This document shows, piece after piece, positions 8,180 to 15,586 of a DNA stretch of 32,485 nt. Within the stretch, counting starts at the first letter, position 1. Each line of letters opens with the position of its first letter. The stretch covers positions 1-32,485 of the forward strand of contig JAUIJO010000003.1 of NCBI GenBank assembly GCA_030431185.1, given 5' to 3'. This stretch comes from Gammaproteobacteria bacterium. GTDB lineage: Bacteria; Pseudomonadota; Gammaproteobacteria; Xanthomonadales; Xanthomonadaceae. The position numbers were made by a program, and so were the translations under genes. Below the pieces are notes generated by a model that made no database searches, was not told the origin of the DNA, and worked only from the letters and a program-made list of their open reading frames with translations.

Positions 8180-10162
8180 ATGCCCGCATTGCGCCCGCTC
8201 ACCTGTGCCCTCGCCCTCGGCCTGTCCGCCGCCATCGCCGCCCCGGGCGCGCAGGCCAAACCGCCGGTCGCGTGCGCCGACTTCCATGGCAACACCAATG
8301 CCGATTGGCTGGCCGCGAACCCACCCACCGGCGACGCCGGCATGGTCTCGGCCATGGGACAGCTCGCCTCGCGTGCGCGCCAGCAGCAGATCGACCTGCT
8401 GGAAGCGGCCAAGCAGGCGCCCAACGGCAACGTGCAGACCCTGCTGGGTGATTTCTGGGCCAGCGGCATGGACGAGGCTGCGGTCGAGCGCGACGGCTCC
8501 AATCCGATCGCACCGCTGCTGGAGCGCATCGGCGCGATCCGGCGCGACAAGGACATCCCGCCCGCCATCGCCGCCCTGCACCAGGTGGGCATCCCGGTGG
8601 TGTTCAATTTCAGCCCGGACGTCGACCTCGACAACCTGGGGCGCCACATCGGCTACTTCAGCCAGGGCGGCCTGGGCCTGCCGGACCCCGCCTTCTACAC
8701 CCGCACCGACGAGGACACCCGGACCGTGCTGGCCCAGTACGGGAAGTACGTCGAGCAGATCCTCGTCCTGACCGGCACGCCCGCCGACCAGGCCGCCGCG
8801 CAGGCCGCCCAGGTGATCGACCTGGAAACGCGGATCGCCCGCGCCTCGCGTCCACTGGTGGACCTCCGCGACCCGCGCAACAACTACGCCCTGGTGCCCG
8901 CGGCCGGGCTCGACAAGCAGTACCGCAAGCTGCAGCTGGAGGATTTCATCATCGCCCAGCAGGTCGGCGATGCCACCGTCTCGATGGCCAACCCGGCCCT
9001 GTTCGCCACCCTCGACACCCTCGTCGACGACCTCAAGCCGGCGCAGTGGAAGGCCTACCTGCAATGGCGGGTGGGCGATGCGATGGCCCCGTACCTCTCG
9101 CGCGCGTTCCGCGAAGCCAGCTTCAATTTCCGCGGTCGCGTGCTCGAAGGCCGCGTCGCGCCGCCCCCGCGCGAGCAGCAGGTGCTCGACGCCATCAACC
9201 TGGCCGCCGGGCCCATGCTGGGCCGCGAGTACGCCCAGCGCTACCTGGACGCCGGCACCAAGGCGCGCGCGGAAACGGTGGCGAGCGGGATACGCGACGC
9301 GCTGGGTGCCGCGATTGACCGCGACACCCGACTCGGGGCGACGGCGCGCTCCGAAGCACGGGCCAAGCTTTCGGGGCTCAAGATCGAGATCGGCACGCCG
9401 GATCGCGACATCGATTACACGGTGCAGCCGATCGGTCGCGGGAGCTTCGGCGGCAACATGCTGATCGCCTCGACCTGGCGTCACGGGTCGGAGATGCACC
9501 GCATCGGCGAGGCCAATGTTTCGCGGCGCTGGAACGTGCAGCCGCAGACCCCGGCGCTGGCCTATGACATCACCCAGAATCGACTGCTGGTGACCGCCGC
9601 CATGTTGCAAGCGCCGGTGCTCGACGCGTCCCGTGGCGAGCCGGCGCAGTACGGTGCCTTCGGCGCCCTGGTCGGCCACGAGCTGACGCATGGCTTCGAT
9701 GCGCGCGGCCGCCTGGTCGACGCGGCCCTGCAGGTCAAGGACTGGTGGAGCGCGGAAGATGCCAATGCCTGGAACGCACTCGCCTCGAGGGTTGCCAGCC
9801 AGTACGCCGCCCTGCCCTATCCCGCGCTGGAAGGCGTCAAGGTCAATGGCGTGCAGACACGCGACGAGGACCTGGCCGATCTTTCGGGTGTCGAGCTGGC
9901 CTGGGCGGCGTTCACCCGCGGCCATCCCGAAGCGGACAAGGCCGCCAAGCAGGAGTTCTTCAAGGCATGGGCCAGCCTCTGGGCACAGAACATGAACCCT
10001 GCGGCGGCCACGGCGCTGGCGTCCACCAGCGTGCATGCCCCGGGCCAGTGGCGGGCCAACGGCCCGCTCTCCAACCTCGCCGATTTCGGCGAGCTCTACG
10101 GCTGCCGGGTCGGCAGCGTGATGCGCCACAAGCCCGACGATCGCATCCAGGTCTGGCCCTGA
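8180..10162 (+). CDS. Divergent M13 family metallopeptidase, exported
   Basis: A 660-residue protein; ATG 8180 is preferred over in-frame ATG 8168 because GGAA precedes it at a fair distance and the signal peptide (MPALRPLTCALALG ... PGAQA) then has normal length. It is a soluble periplasmic or secreted form, not a lipoprotein. The zinc site is intact: LVGHELTH (H500, E501, H504) and DEDLADLSG (E563, D567). HGFDARGR and the C-terminal HAPGQWRANGPLSN are also kept. The substrate-binding block is changed: where the neighbour at 5920 has NAYYNPLQNEIVFPA, this protein reads ALAYDITQNRLLVTA, so the Asn of the NAxY motif is lost. The N-terminal M13 region is also shortened and degenerate (FHGNTNADWLA). 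A tandem paralogue that is probably catalytic but has different specificity. Confidence 0.93.
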   Translation: MPALRPLTCALALGLSAAIAAPGAQAKPPVACADFHGNTNADWLAANPPTGDAGMVSAMGQLASRARQQQIDLLEAAKQAPNGNVQTLLGDFWASGMDEAAVERDGSNPIAPLLERIGAIRRDKDIPPAIAALHQVGIPVVFNFSPDVDLDNLGRHIGYFSQGGLGLPDPAFYTRTDEDTRTVLAQYGKYVEQILVLTGTPADQAAAQAAQVIDLETRIARASRPLVDLRDPRNNYALVPAAGLDKQYRKLQLEDFIIAQQVGDATVSMANPALFATLDTLVDDLKPAQWKAYLQWRVGDAMAPYLSRAFREASFNFRGRVLEGRVAPPPREQQVLDAINLAAGPMLGREYAQRYLDAGTKARAETVASGIRDALGAAIDRDTRLGATARSEARAKLSGLKIEIGTPDRDIDYTVQPIGRGSFGGNMLIASTWRHGSEMHRIGEANVSRRWNVQPQTPALAYDITQNRLLVTAAMLQAPVLDASRGEPAQYGAFGALVGHELTHGFDARGRLVDAALQVKDWWSAEDANAWNALASRVASQYAALPYPALEGVKVNGVQTRDEDLADLSGVELAWAAFTRGHPEADKAAKQEFFKAWASLWAQNMNPAAATALASTSVHAPGQWRANGPLSNLADFGELYGCRVGSVMRHKPDDRIQVWP

Positions 10163-10205
10163 GACCGGCCCCGAGACCGGCCCTGGCGATGGACGGGCGC
10201 CAGGC

Positions 10206-10229
10206 ACGGCGCGGGTAACCGCGCCGTTT
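10206..10229. terminator. Terminator hairpin between the convergent M13 and rhomboid genes
   Basis: A 9-bp stem ACGGCGCGG / CCGCGCCGT with GTAA loop, followed by TT on the plus strand. It lies 44 bp after the M13 stop. Just before it, the 12-mer GAGACCGGCCCC is directly repeated (10161-10183, last base missing in the second copy). Confidence 0.65.
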
Positions 10230-10265
10230 GCAAATGCAGCGATGCCCGCCGCTGCGACCCCAGGG

Positions 10266-10925
10266 TCAGCGCACGATGCGCGGCCCCGGTGGCTTGCGCC
10301 CGCCCCCGCCGAAGGGCGGCTGGCCGCGCCAGTAGCGGATCATCAACCAGCCGAACAGCATCCCGCCCAGGTGGGCGAAATGGGCGACCCCGGGCTGCCG
10401 ACCGCTGACGCCCAACAGCAGCTCGATCACGCCATAGACGATCACGAGGGTGCGCGCCTTCATGGGGATCGGTGGGATCAGCAGCATCACGCGCTGGTTC
10501 GGGAACAGCATGCCGTAGGCCAGCAGCAGCCCGAAGATGCCGCCCGACGCGCCGACCGTCGGATACGGGGGCTGTCCGCTGGACATCGCCCATATCCCCA
10601 CTCCGATCTGGCAGACCGCGGCGCCCACGATGCAGACCAGGTAGTAGTTGAGGAAGCGCCGGTTGCCCCAGACGTGCTCCAGCGGCGCGCCGAACATCAG
10701 CAGGGCGAGCATGTTGAAGAACAGGTGCGCCATGGACCCGTGCATGAAGCCGTAGGTGAGCACCTGCCAGGGCAGGAAGCCGCCCACGCCAAAGGCGCCA
10801 TCGCTACCGGGCGGCCACAGCATGAACGACGCGAACGTCGTCTCGGGCAACACTTGCTGCAACAGGAACACCAGGCCGTTGGCGATCAGCAGGGCCTTGG
10901 TGACGGGGGGAAGGTTGGAAAACAT
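10266..10925 (-). CDS. Rhomboid family intramembrane serine protease
   Basis: A 219-residue inner-membrane protein with about six hydrophobic helices. ATG 10925 is chosen because GGGAG lies 5-6 nt upstream; an in-frame ATG 27 nt further up has none. Rhomboid signatures are HGSMAHLFFN (H62, H67, N71) in the second helix, GASGGIFG with nucleophile S127, and AHFAHLGG with catalytic H185. The WGNRRFLNYYL segment corresponds to the family's loop after TM2. The protein has no extra N-terminal domain, unlike GlpG, and ends in a Gly/Pro/Arg-rich tail. It should cleave transmembrane substrates in the lipid bilayer. Natural substrates are unknown, and no neighbour suggests one. Confidence 0.95.
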   Translation of the reverse strand: MFSNLPPVTKALLIANGLVFLLQQVLPETTFASFMLWPPGSDGAFGVGGFLPWQVLTYGFMHGSMAHLFFNMLALLMFGAPLEHVWGNRRFLNYYLVCIVGAAVCQIGVGIWAMSSGQPPYPTVGASGGIFGLLLAYGMLFPNQRVMLLIPPIPMKARTLVIVYGVIELLLGVSGRQPGVAHFAHLGGMLFGWLMIRYWRGQPPFGGGGRKPPGPRIVR

Positions 10926-11002
10926 CTCGGCTCCCGGATACGAAGCGCACATGGTACTGGCTGGCGCGTGTAGGCGTCGCCACGCATCGCTCCCGGCGGC
11001 CC

Positions 11003-11365
11003 TCAGTCCGGCATGCCCCAGACCTGCTCGTCGAGCACCTCTTCCCGGCTCGGGCTGGCACGCACACCCCGGACCCGGCCGTCGACGACCAGGAGTCCCT
11101 CGGCACGCAGGCGCTGCGCCTGCTCCAGGTAGCCCGGCGAATCCGCCGCCATCGCGATCCTCCCGTCCGAACGCAGGACGCGGTGCCAGGGCAACGCGGG
11201 ATCGGTGTTGCTGCGCAGGACCCGCGCCACCAGGCGTGCCCGCCCCGGCAGGCCGGCCCGTCGGGCGACCTCGCCATAGCCCGCGATCTGCCCGCGCGGG
11301 ATCGCGCGGATCGCCTCGAGGATCCGCGATTCGTTGTCGCGCTTCACGTCGGTCTTGCCGTCCAT
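11003..11365 (-). CDS. atl: Alkyltransferase-like protein (MGMT/Ada family, catalytic Cys replaced by Trp)
   Basis: A 120-residue protein made only of the DNA-binding C-terminal domain of O6-alkylguanine-DNA methyltransferases. The helix-turn-helix is at about 26-50 (GQIAGYGEVARRAGLPGRARLVARVLRSN contains the Tyr and Arg finger positions). The active-site motif that reads PCHRV in true methyltransferases is PWHRV here (W60), as in Atl proteins such as E. coli YbaZ. Such proteins cannot transfer the alkyl group; they bind O6-alkylguanine and hand the lesion to nucleotide excision repair. Length agrees with the Atl group. It is divergent from the small gene at 11406, with a 40-bp shared upstream region. 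Confidence 0.93.
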   Translation of the reverse strand: MDGKTDVKRDNESRILEAIRAIPRGQIAGYGEVARRAGLPGRARLVARVLRSNTDPALPWHRVLRSDGRIAMAADSPGYLEQAQRLRAEGLLVVDGRVRGVRASPSREEVLDEQVWGMPD

Positions 11366-11405
11366 CGCGTTAGCATACGGGTCCGATCACCGGACCTGCC
11401 CCCGC

Positions 11406-11816
11406 ATGCGCAATTTCAGCTCGATCCTGAAGCACCTCAAGGCCTCCGACTACCGGCTCACCGAGCACGACGTGGACGTGGTCTGCATCGAGCTCTCGCT
11501 GGAACAGGGGCAGCGCCACCAGGCCATCTTCCTGTCGGAGCTCGACGACGACGACGGACGCCCCTACCTGCGCGTCAGCACCGCCGTCGCCCCGATCACC
11601 GCACTGGACATGCATCGCGCGCTGGTCTTCAACTGGCACAGCCGCGTGGGCTACCTCGCCATCGGCGACATGGACGGCGTGCCCCACCTGCAACTGTGCG
11701 AGAACCGCCCCTACGACGGCCTCGATCCGGCAGAAGTCGACCGCCTGGTCCTGGAGATCGGCGGCATCGGCGACCGCATGGAACGCGCGCTGTCGGCGGG
11801 CGGGGATCTGTATTGA
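11406..11816 (+). CDS. Small conserved hypothetical protein, YbjN/secretion-chaperone-like
   Basis: A 136-residue soluble protein starting at ATG 11406; the frame is open to 11334 but the upstream residues are not protein-like. There is no clear Shine-Dalgarno; a small hairpin (GTCCG-ATCAC-CGGAC, 11381-11395) lies just before the start. The pattern is an N-terminal helix, beta strands with RVSTAVAPITALDMHRALVFNWHSRVGYLAIGD, then PYDGLDPAEVDRLVLEIGGIGDRMERAL as a closing helix. This recalls the YbjN / type III chaperone-like fold. Function is unknown. The stop codon is the first unit of the heptamer repeat that follows. Coding status is likely from codon use and helix/strand pattern; the fold is a tentative call. 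Confidence 0.72.
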   Translation: MRNFSSILKHLKASDYRLTEHDVDVVCIELSLEQGQRHQAIFLSELDDDDGRPYLRVSTAVAPITALDMHRALVFNWHSRVGYLAIGDMDGVPHLQLCENRPYDGLDPAEVDRLVLEIGGIGDRMERALSAGGDLY

Positions 11817-11842
11817 TTGGGGATTGGGGATTGGGGATTGGG
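11815..11842 (+). repeat. Heptamer tandem repeat (GATTGGG, four copies) directly at a stop codon
   Basis: Four exact head-to-tail copies begin with the GA of the upstream TGA stop. The same architecture, with unit GGTGATT, follows suhB at 21197. Confidence 0.9.
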
Positions 11843-11897
11843 CTTCCGCATTTCTGGTAGCCGGGTGAAGCCACTCCCACTGCGTGCTGCCCACCGC

Positions 11898-11930
11898 CCG
11901 TCATCCCAGCGAACGCTGGGATCCAGCCCC
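11898..11930 (+). repeat. REP-like palindromic element, copy 1
   Basis: Contains the perfect stem ATCCCAGCG-AA-CGCTGGGAT (11903-11922) inside a CGTCATCCCAGCG...GGGATCCAGC frame, the common layout of short interspersed palindromes in proteobacterial spacers. A degenerate inverted partner lies at 12120-12153. The DNA between them (11931-12119) shows no convincing gene. Confidence 0.75.
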
Positions 11931-12119
11931 TGCCCTCGACGCCCTCGTCGGTTCCCCACGCACGACGGCTGCGGGCCCGGATAGGGAAGATGAAAGAAGC
12001 CTGGCCTGCGCCTTGACCTGCGGAAGAGACGGGCGCCTGGAGCGCGGTCGACCCGTCCGACGGTCTGTCATGCCAGGGCCGCGTACCCGCGGGCCTTCGA
12101 AGCCCAGCCGGCATTGCGG

Positions 12120-12153
12120 AACGCCTGGCTCCCGGCGTTCGCTGGGGTCACGG
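12120..12153 (-). repeat. REP-like palindromic element, inverted degenerate copy 2
   Basis: Read on the minus strand it gives CGTGACCCCAGCGAACGCCG then GGAGCCAGG, matching copy 1 at most positions. Its own stem (CCCGGCG-TT-CGCTGGG) carries a mismatch. The pit gene ends 45 bp further on; the element may act as an mRNA 3'-end structure for pit. Confidence 0.6.
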
Positions 12154-12197
12154 GGCCGCGCGAGCGCGCGCTTTCCCGACACCCGGCTCTAGATGCC

Positions 12198-13325
12198 TCA
12201 GGCCCAGCCCATTGCGCGCATGGCTTCGAAGAACAGGTAGGCGATGCCACCCGCCGCGGGAATCGTGAGTATCCACGCCCAGATCATCTTCTCGACCACC
12301 GTCCACTTGATCGCGTTGAAGCGCTTGGCGGTGCCGACGCCCATGATCGCGGACGAGATGTTGTGGGTGGTCGAGACCGGGATGCCCAGCGAAGAGGCGG
12401 CGAAGATCACAGCCGAGGCGCTCGTTTCCGCGGCGAAGCCGTGGATGGGGTGCAGCTTGACCAGCTTGTGGCCCAGGGTCTTGATGATCCGCCAGCCACC
12501 GGCGGCGGTGCCGGCCGCCATCACCAGCGCACAGGTGATCTTGATCCACAGGTCGATGTCCTGGGTGGCCATCGCATTGTCGGACGGGTGCAGGAAGCCG
12601 AGCCATGCCGGCAGGTTGTCCAGCGTGCCGACCGATTGGGCGCTGAACAGGGTCAGGGCGATGATGCCCATGGTCTTCTGCGCGTCGTTCATGCCGTGGG
12701 CCAGGCCCATGCCGGCCGCGCTGACGAGCTGCGCCTTGCCGAAGAAGCTGTTGACCCAGCGCGGCCGCGCGATCCGGGCCAGCCAGCCCCCGCTGCGGGC
12801 CATCATCGAGATGATGAAGAACAGCACGCCCATCACCAGGAAACCCGCCGCGAAACCCAGCACCGGCGACGTCACCATCGGCACCACCACCTTCCAGAGC
12901 ACGCCGGCGCTGCGGTAGATCGGCTCCTTGGGCTCGGACCAGATGATCGCGTCGAAATTGTTCGAGGCCGCCGCCAGCGCGGCGCCGCAGAGCCCGCCGA
13001 TGAGGGCATGGGACGACGACGAAGGCAGGCCCAGCCACCAGGTGATCAGGTTCCAGATGATGCCGCCCAGCAAGGCGCACAGGATCAGCTGCGAGCCCAC
13101 CTCGACCACGCCGATGTCGATCAGGCCCGAGGCGATGGTCTTGGCCACCGCCGTGCCCAGCAGCGCGCCGATCAGGTTCATGCTGGCCGCCAGGCCCACG
13201 GCCTGCATCGGCGACAGCACCTTGGTCGCCACCACCGTCGCGATCGAGTTGGCGGTGTCGTGGAATCCGTTGATGTATTCGAAGATGAGCGCCGCGAGTA
13301 CCACGACGATGACGAGCGTGAGCAT
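12198..13325 (-). CDS. pit: Low-affinity inorganic phosphate transporter, Pit family
   Basis: A 375-residue inner-membrane protein of the PiT family (PF01384), with both inverted signature repeats. The first is GFHDTANSIATVVATKVLSP near residue 20, and the second is GMNDAQKTMGIIAL near 205. GLPSSSSHALIGG and GIPVSTTHNISSAIMGVG are the paired re-entrant segments. It carries metal-phosphate in symport with protons. Length is typical of the shorter bacterial forms (E. coli PitA is about 500 residues). It is downstream of the DUF47 gene with a 12-bp gap, a standard two-gene operon. Confidence 0.96.
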   Translation of the reverse strand: MLTLVIVVVLAALIFEYINGFHDTANSIATVVATKVLSPMQAVGLAASMNLIGALLGTAVAKTIASGLIDIGVVEVGSQLILCALLGGIIWNLITWWLGLPSSSSHALIGGLCGAALAAASNNFDAIIWSEPKEPIYRSAGVLWKVVVPMVTSPVLGFAAGFLVMGVLFFIISMMARSGGWLARIARPRWVNSFFGKAQLVSAAGMGLAHGMNDAQKTMGIIALTLFSAQSVGTLDNLPAWLGFLHPSDNAMATQDIDLWIKITCALVMAAGTAAGGWRIIKTLGHKLVKLHPIHGFAAETSASAVIFAASSLGIPVSTTHNISSAIMGVGTAKRFNAIKWTVVEKMIWAWILTIPAAGGIAYLFFEAMRAMGWA

Positions 13326-13337
13326 CGCGCCGGCCCC

Positions 13338-13964
13338 TTACGAATTCTTCAGGACGATCTGGTAGGCGACCACGCCCGCCTCGCGACAGCGGTCGATGGC
13401 TTTCTCGAGGATCTCGAAGAACTCCTTGAGCAGGAACATCTGCAGGTGGTCGAGCTTGCCGGAATAGATGTCGCGGTACAGCTCGAGCATCAGGCGGTCC
13501 GCGTCGTTCTCCAGCGCGCGCAGCTCGTCGCTGAGCGCCTTCATCGGCTCGAGCTTCAGGTGCCGCAGCTGCTTGACCATCTTCACCACGACGCTGGCGG
13601 CCTGCTCGAGCATCGCCGCGCGGGGGGCGAAGTCGATGTGCTCGAGGTGCTGGGTGGCCAGCGCGTAGCGGTCGGCGAACTTCTCGATCTGCTTGGGGAT
13701 CTTGTGCAGGGCGGAGGCGAGCGACTCGATGTCCTCGCGCTCGATCGGCGTGATGAAACTGTCGACGAGCTCCTGGCTGAGCTTGATGGACACGTCTCGC
13801 TCGCGCTGGCGGGCCAGCTTGAAGGCGTCCAGGGCCGGCTGGCGGTCGGACTCGCGAAGCATCGCATGCAGGGCCTGGGCGCTGTCGTGGGCGACCTCGG
13901 CCGCCTCCTCCAGCAGGGTGTAGAACTGGTTGCCTTGGCCGAAAATGGTTTGCAGGGAGAACAT
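13338..13964 (-). CDS. DUF47 / PhoU-like Pit accessory protein
   Basis: A 208-residue soluble all-helical protein starting MFSLQTIFGQGNQFYTLLEEAAE. ATG 13964 is chosen because it is where family similarity starts and GAGG lies about 10 nt upstream; the open frame to 14018 is not conserved-looking. DUF47 features are the acidic/basic helices with SFITPIEREDIESLASALHKIPKQIEKFADR and a C-terminal LKEFFEILEKAIDRCREAGVVAY segment, similar to PhoU helices. Members pair with Pit and are thought to control its activity. It is the first gene of the operon, 12 bp from pit. A PhoB-like box overlaps its putative -10. Confidence 0.94.
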   Translation of the reverse strand: MFSLQTIFGQGNQFYTLLEEAAEVAHDSAQALHAMLRESDRQPALDAFKLARQRERDVSIKLSQELVDSFITPIEREDIESLASALHKIPKQIEKFADRYALATQHLEHIDFAPRAAMLEQAASVVVKMVKQLRHLKLEPMKALSDELRALENDADRLMLELYRDIYSGKLDHLQMFLLKEFFEILEKAIDRCREAGVVAYQIVLKNS

Positions 13965-14016
13965 GCGCGCTGTGCCTCGTGGTGGGGCGGTCCGGGTCCG
14001 CTCGGTTGCGGAGCGC

Positions 14017-14037
14017 ATTATGACCGTTTCGAGACAT
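14017..14037 (-). promoter_or_regulatory. Weak PhoB-box-like site overlapping a -10 in front of DUF47-pit
   Basis: On the minus strand ATGTCTC-GAAA-CGGTCAT gives 10 of 14 matches to the two PhoB half-sites (CTGTCAT, CTGTCAY) with the correct 4-nt spacer. CATAAT (14022-14017), the best -10 candidate, overlaps its 3' end, a position expected for repression. No good -35 is seen. Confidence 0.35.
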
Positions 14038-14089
14038 TCGCGCAGACCCGCCCGCTCTAGGGCCCCCGCCCGCCGGGTCCGCGCGGCGT

Positions 14090-14110
14090 ACAGGCGTCGC
14101 CTGTTATTAT
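14090..14110 (+). promoter_or_regulatory. Palindrome abutting a -10-like hexamer upstream of the CNNM/CBS gene
   Basis: ACAGGCG-T-CGCCTGT (14090-14104) is a perfect 7-bp inverted repeat, immediately followed by TATTAT (14105-14110). This could be an operator over a promoter for the gene at 14252, with about a 135-nt leader. No -35 consensus is visible. Confidence 0.3.
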
Positions 14111-14251
14111 CGGCCGTTCAGCCAGACCCCTTTATTCCTTGCCCGGACCCCGCGAAAGCCCCGATCCAATGGACGACGACCCCGAACCTTCCAGGCCCGC
14201 CCCGCCCCAGGGGAAACGCACGTGCCGCCTGCCTGCCCTGGAGCGCCCGCC

Positions 14252-15586
14252 GTGCTGGAACTGACGATCGTCCTGGCGCTGATCCTGCTCAACGGCTTCT
14301 TCGCGATGTCGGAGATGGCCCTGGTGACGGCGCGCAAGCTGCGCCTGAAGCAGATGGCCGAGGAGCCGGGACCGGCGCGCCGCGGCGCCGAAGTGGCGCT
14401 CGCGCTGGCCGAGCACCCCGACAACCTGCTGTCGACGGTGCAGGTCGGCATCACCCTGATCGGCGTCCTGACGGGCCTGTTCGGCGGCGAGGCGATCGGC
14501 GTGATCATCGCCAGCGCGCTCGAGGGCATCTGGCCCAATGCCGCGGAGTATGCGCGGCCGATCGGCATCGGCACCGCGGTGGTGCTGATCACCTCCGGCC
14601 AGGTCATCTTCGGCGAGCTCATCCCCAAGCGCCTGGCCCTCACCAACCCCGAGGCCATCGCCAGCGCCGTCGCCATACCGCTCTACGCCCTGTCGCGCCT
14701 GGCCCGGCCCGTCGTCTTCCTCCTCGGCGTGATCAACCGCGGCGTGTTGCGCCTGCTGGGCATCCGCGACGACGCCCGCAGCGAGATCAGCGAAGAGGAG
14801 ATCCGCCTGCTGGTCAGCGAGAGCCACGAGCAGGGCGTGATCGACGCCGACGAACGCAAGATGGTCTATCGCGTGCTGAGCCTGGGCGACCGCACCGCGG
14901 AAAGCCTGATGACGCCCCGCACGCGGATCACCTGGCTCGATGCCGAGGCGCCGCTGGAAGACAACATGGCGATCATGCGCGAGACATCGTTCTCGCGTTA
15001 CCCGGTCTACAAGGACGACGACCGCGAGGTGCTCGGCATCCTCGAGGCCAAGTCCCTCCTCGACGGCCTGGGCCGATCCGGGCCGCCGCGCATCTTCGAA
15101 CGCCTGCGCGAGGCGCTGTTCGTGTCCGAATCCACCCACGCGTTCAAGTTGCTGGAGATCTTCCGCGAGGAGCAGCAGTCGATCGCCCTCGTGGTCGACG
15201 AGTACGGCGACGTCACCGGCCTGATCACCGTCAACGACCTGCTGGGCGCGGTGATCGGCCGCCTGCAGACCGCCGAATCCGAGGACGACCAGGCGCCCGT
15301 GGTGCAGCGTGCGGACGGCTCATGGCTGCTCGACGGCAGCCTGGCCCTGGACGACCTGCGCGACCTGGTGAACGGGGCCCGCCTGCCGGTCGGCGACGAG
15401 CCGGATTTCCACACCGCGGCGGGCATGGTGATCAACCATTTCGGCCGGATCCCGCACGTGGGCGAACACGTGGACTGGGACAGCTGGCGGATCGAGGTCG
15501 TGGACCTGGATGGCCCGCGGATCGACAAGCTGTTGCTGCAGGCCCTGCCGGACCCGGACGCGGGCAGCGATGACACCCTCGGCTGA
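14252..15586 (+). CDS. CNNM/DUF21 and CBS-domain membrane protein (HlyC/CorC family)
   Basis: A 444-residue protein. GTG 14252 is chosen because GGAG (14240-14243) stands 8 nt upstream and the protein then opens with the first membrane helix (LELTIVLALILLNGFFAMSEMALV); an in-frame GTG at 14222 is possible. Domains are DUF21/CNNM with about three to four helices (1-190, including ELIPKRLAL), a CBS pair (about 205-335, with ESLMTPRTRITWLD and VVDEYGDVTGLITVNDLL), and a C-terminal CorC_HlyC domain (about 350-435). Relatives are linked to Mg2+/Co2+ efflux or membrane ion homeostasis; the old 'hemolysin' label is not informative. The last 17 bp overlap the next gene. Confidence 0.92.
   Translation: MLELTIVLALILLNGFFAMSEMALVTARKLRLKQMAEEPGPARRGAEVALALAEHPDNLLSTVQVGITLIGVLTGLFGGEAIGVIIASALEGIWPNAAEYARPIGIGTAVVLITSGQVIFGELIPKRLALTNPEAIASAVAIPLYALSRLARPVVFLLGVINRGVLRLLGIRDDARSEISEEEIRLLVSESHEQGVIDADERKMVYRVLSLGDRTAESLMTPRTRITWLDAEAPLEDNMAIMRETSFSRYPVYKDDDREVLGILEAKSLLDGLGRSGPPRIFERLREALFVSESTHAFKLLEIFREEQQSIALVVDEYGDVTGLITVNDLLGAVIGRLQTAESEDDQAPVVQRADGSWLLDGSLALDDLRDLVNGARLPVGDEPDFHTAAGMVINHFGRIPHVGEHVDWDSWRIEVVDLDGPRIDKLLLQALPDPDAGSDDTLG

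Noticed and set aside
11381-11395. GTCCG-ATCAC-CGGAC hairpin as terminator or riboswitch
   Set aside because: Only 5 bp of stem, no T-run and too small for a riboswitch; mentioned only as possible initiation structure.
14222-14251. Upstream GTG start for the CNNM/CBS gene
   Set aside because: It lacks a Shine-Dalgarno, whereas GTG 14252 has GGAG at 8 nt and begins at the first membrane helix.
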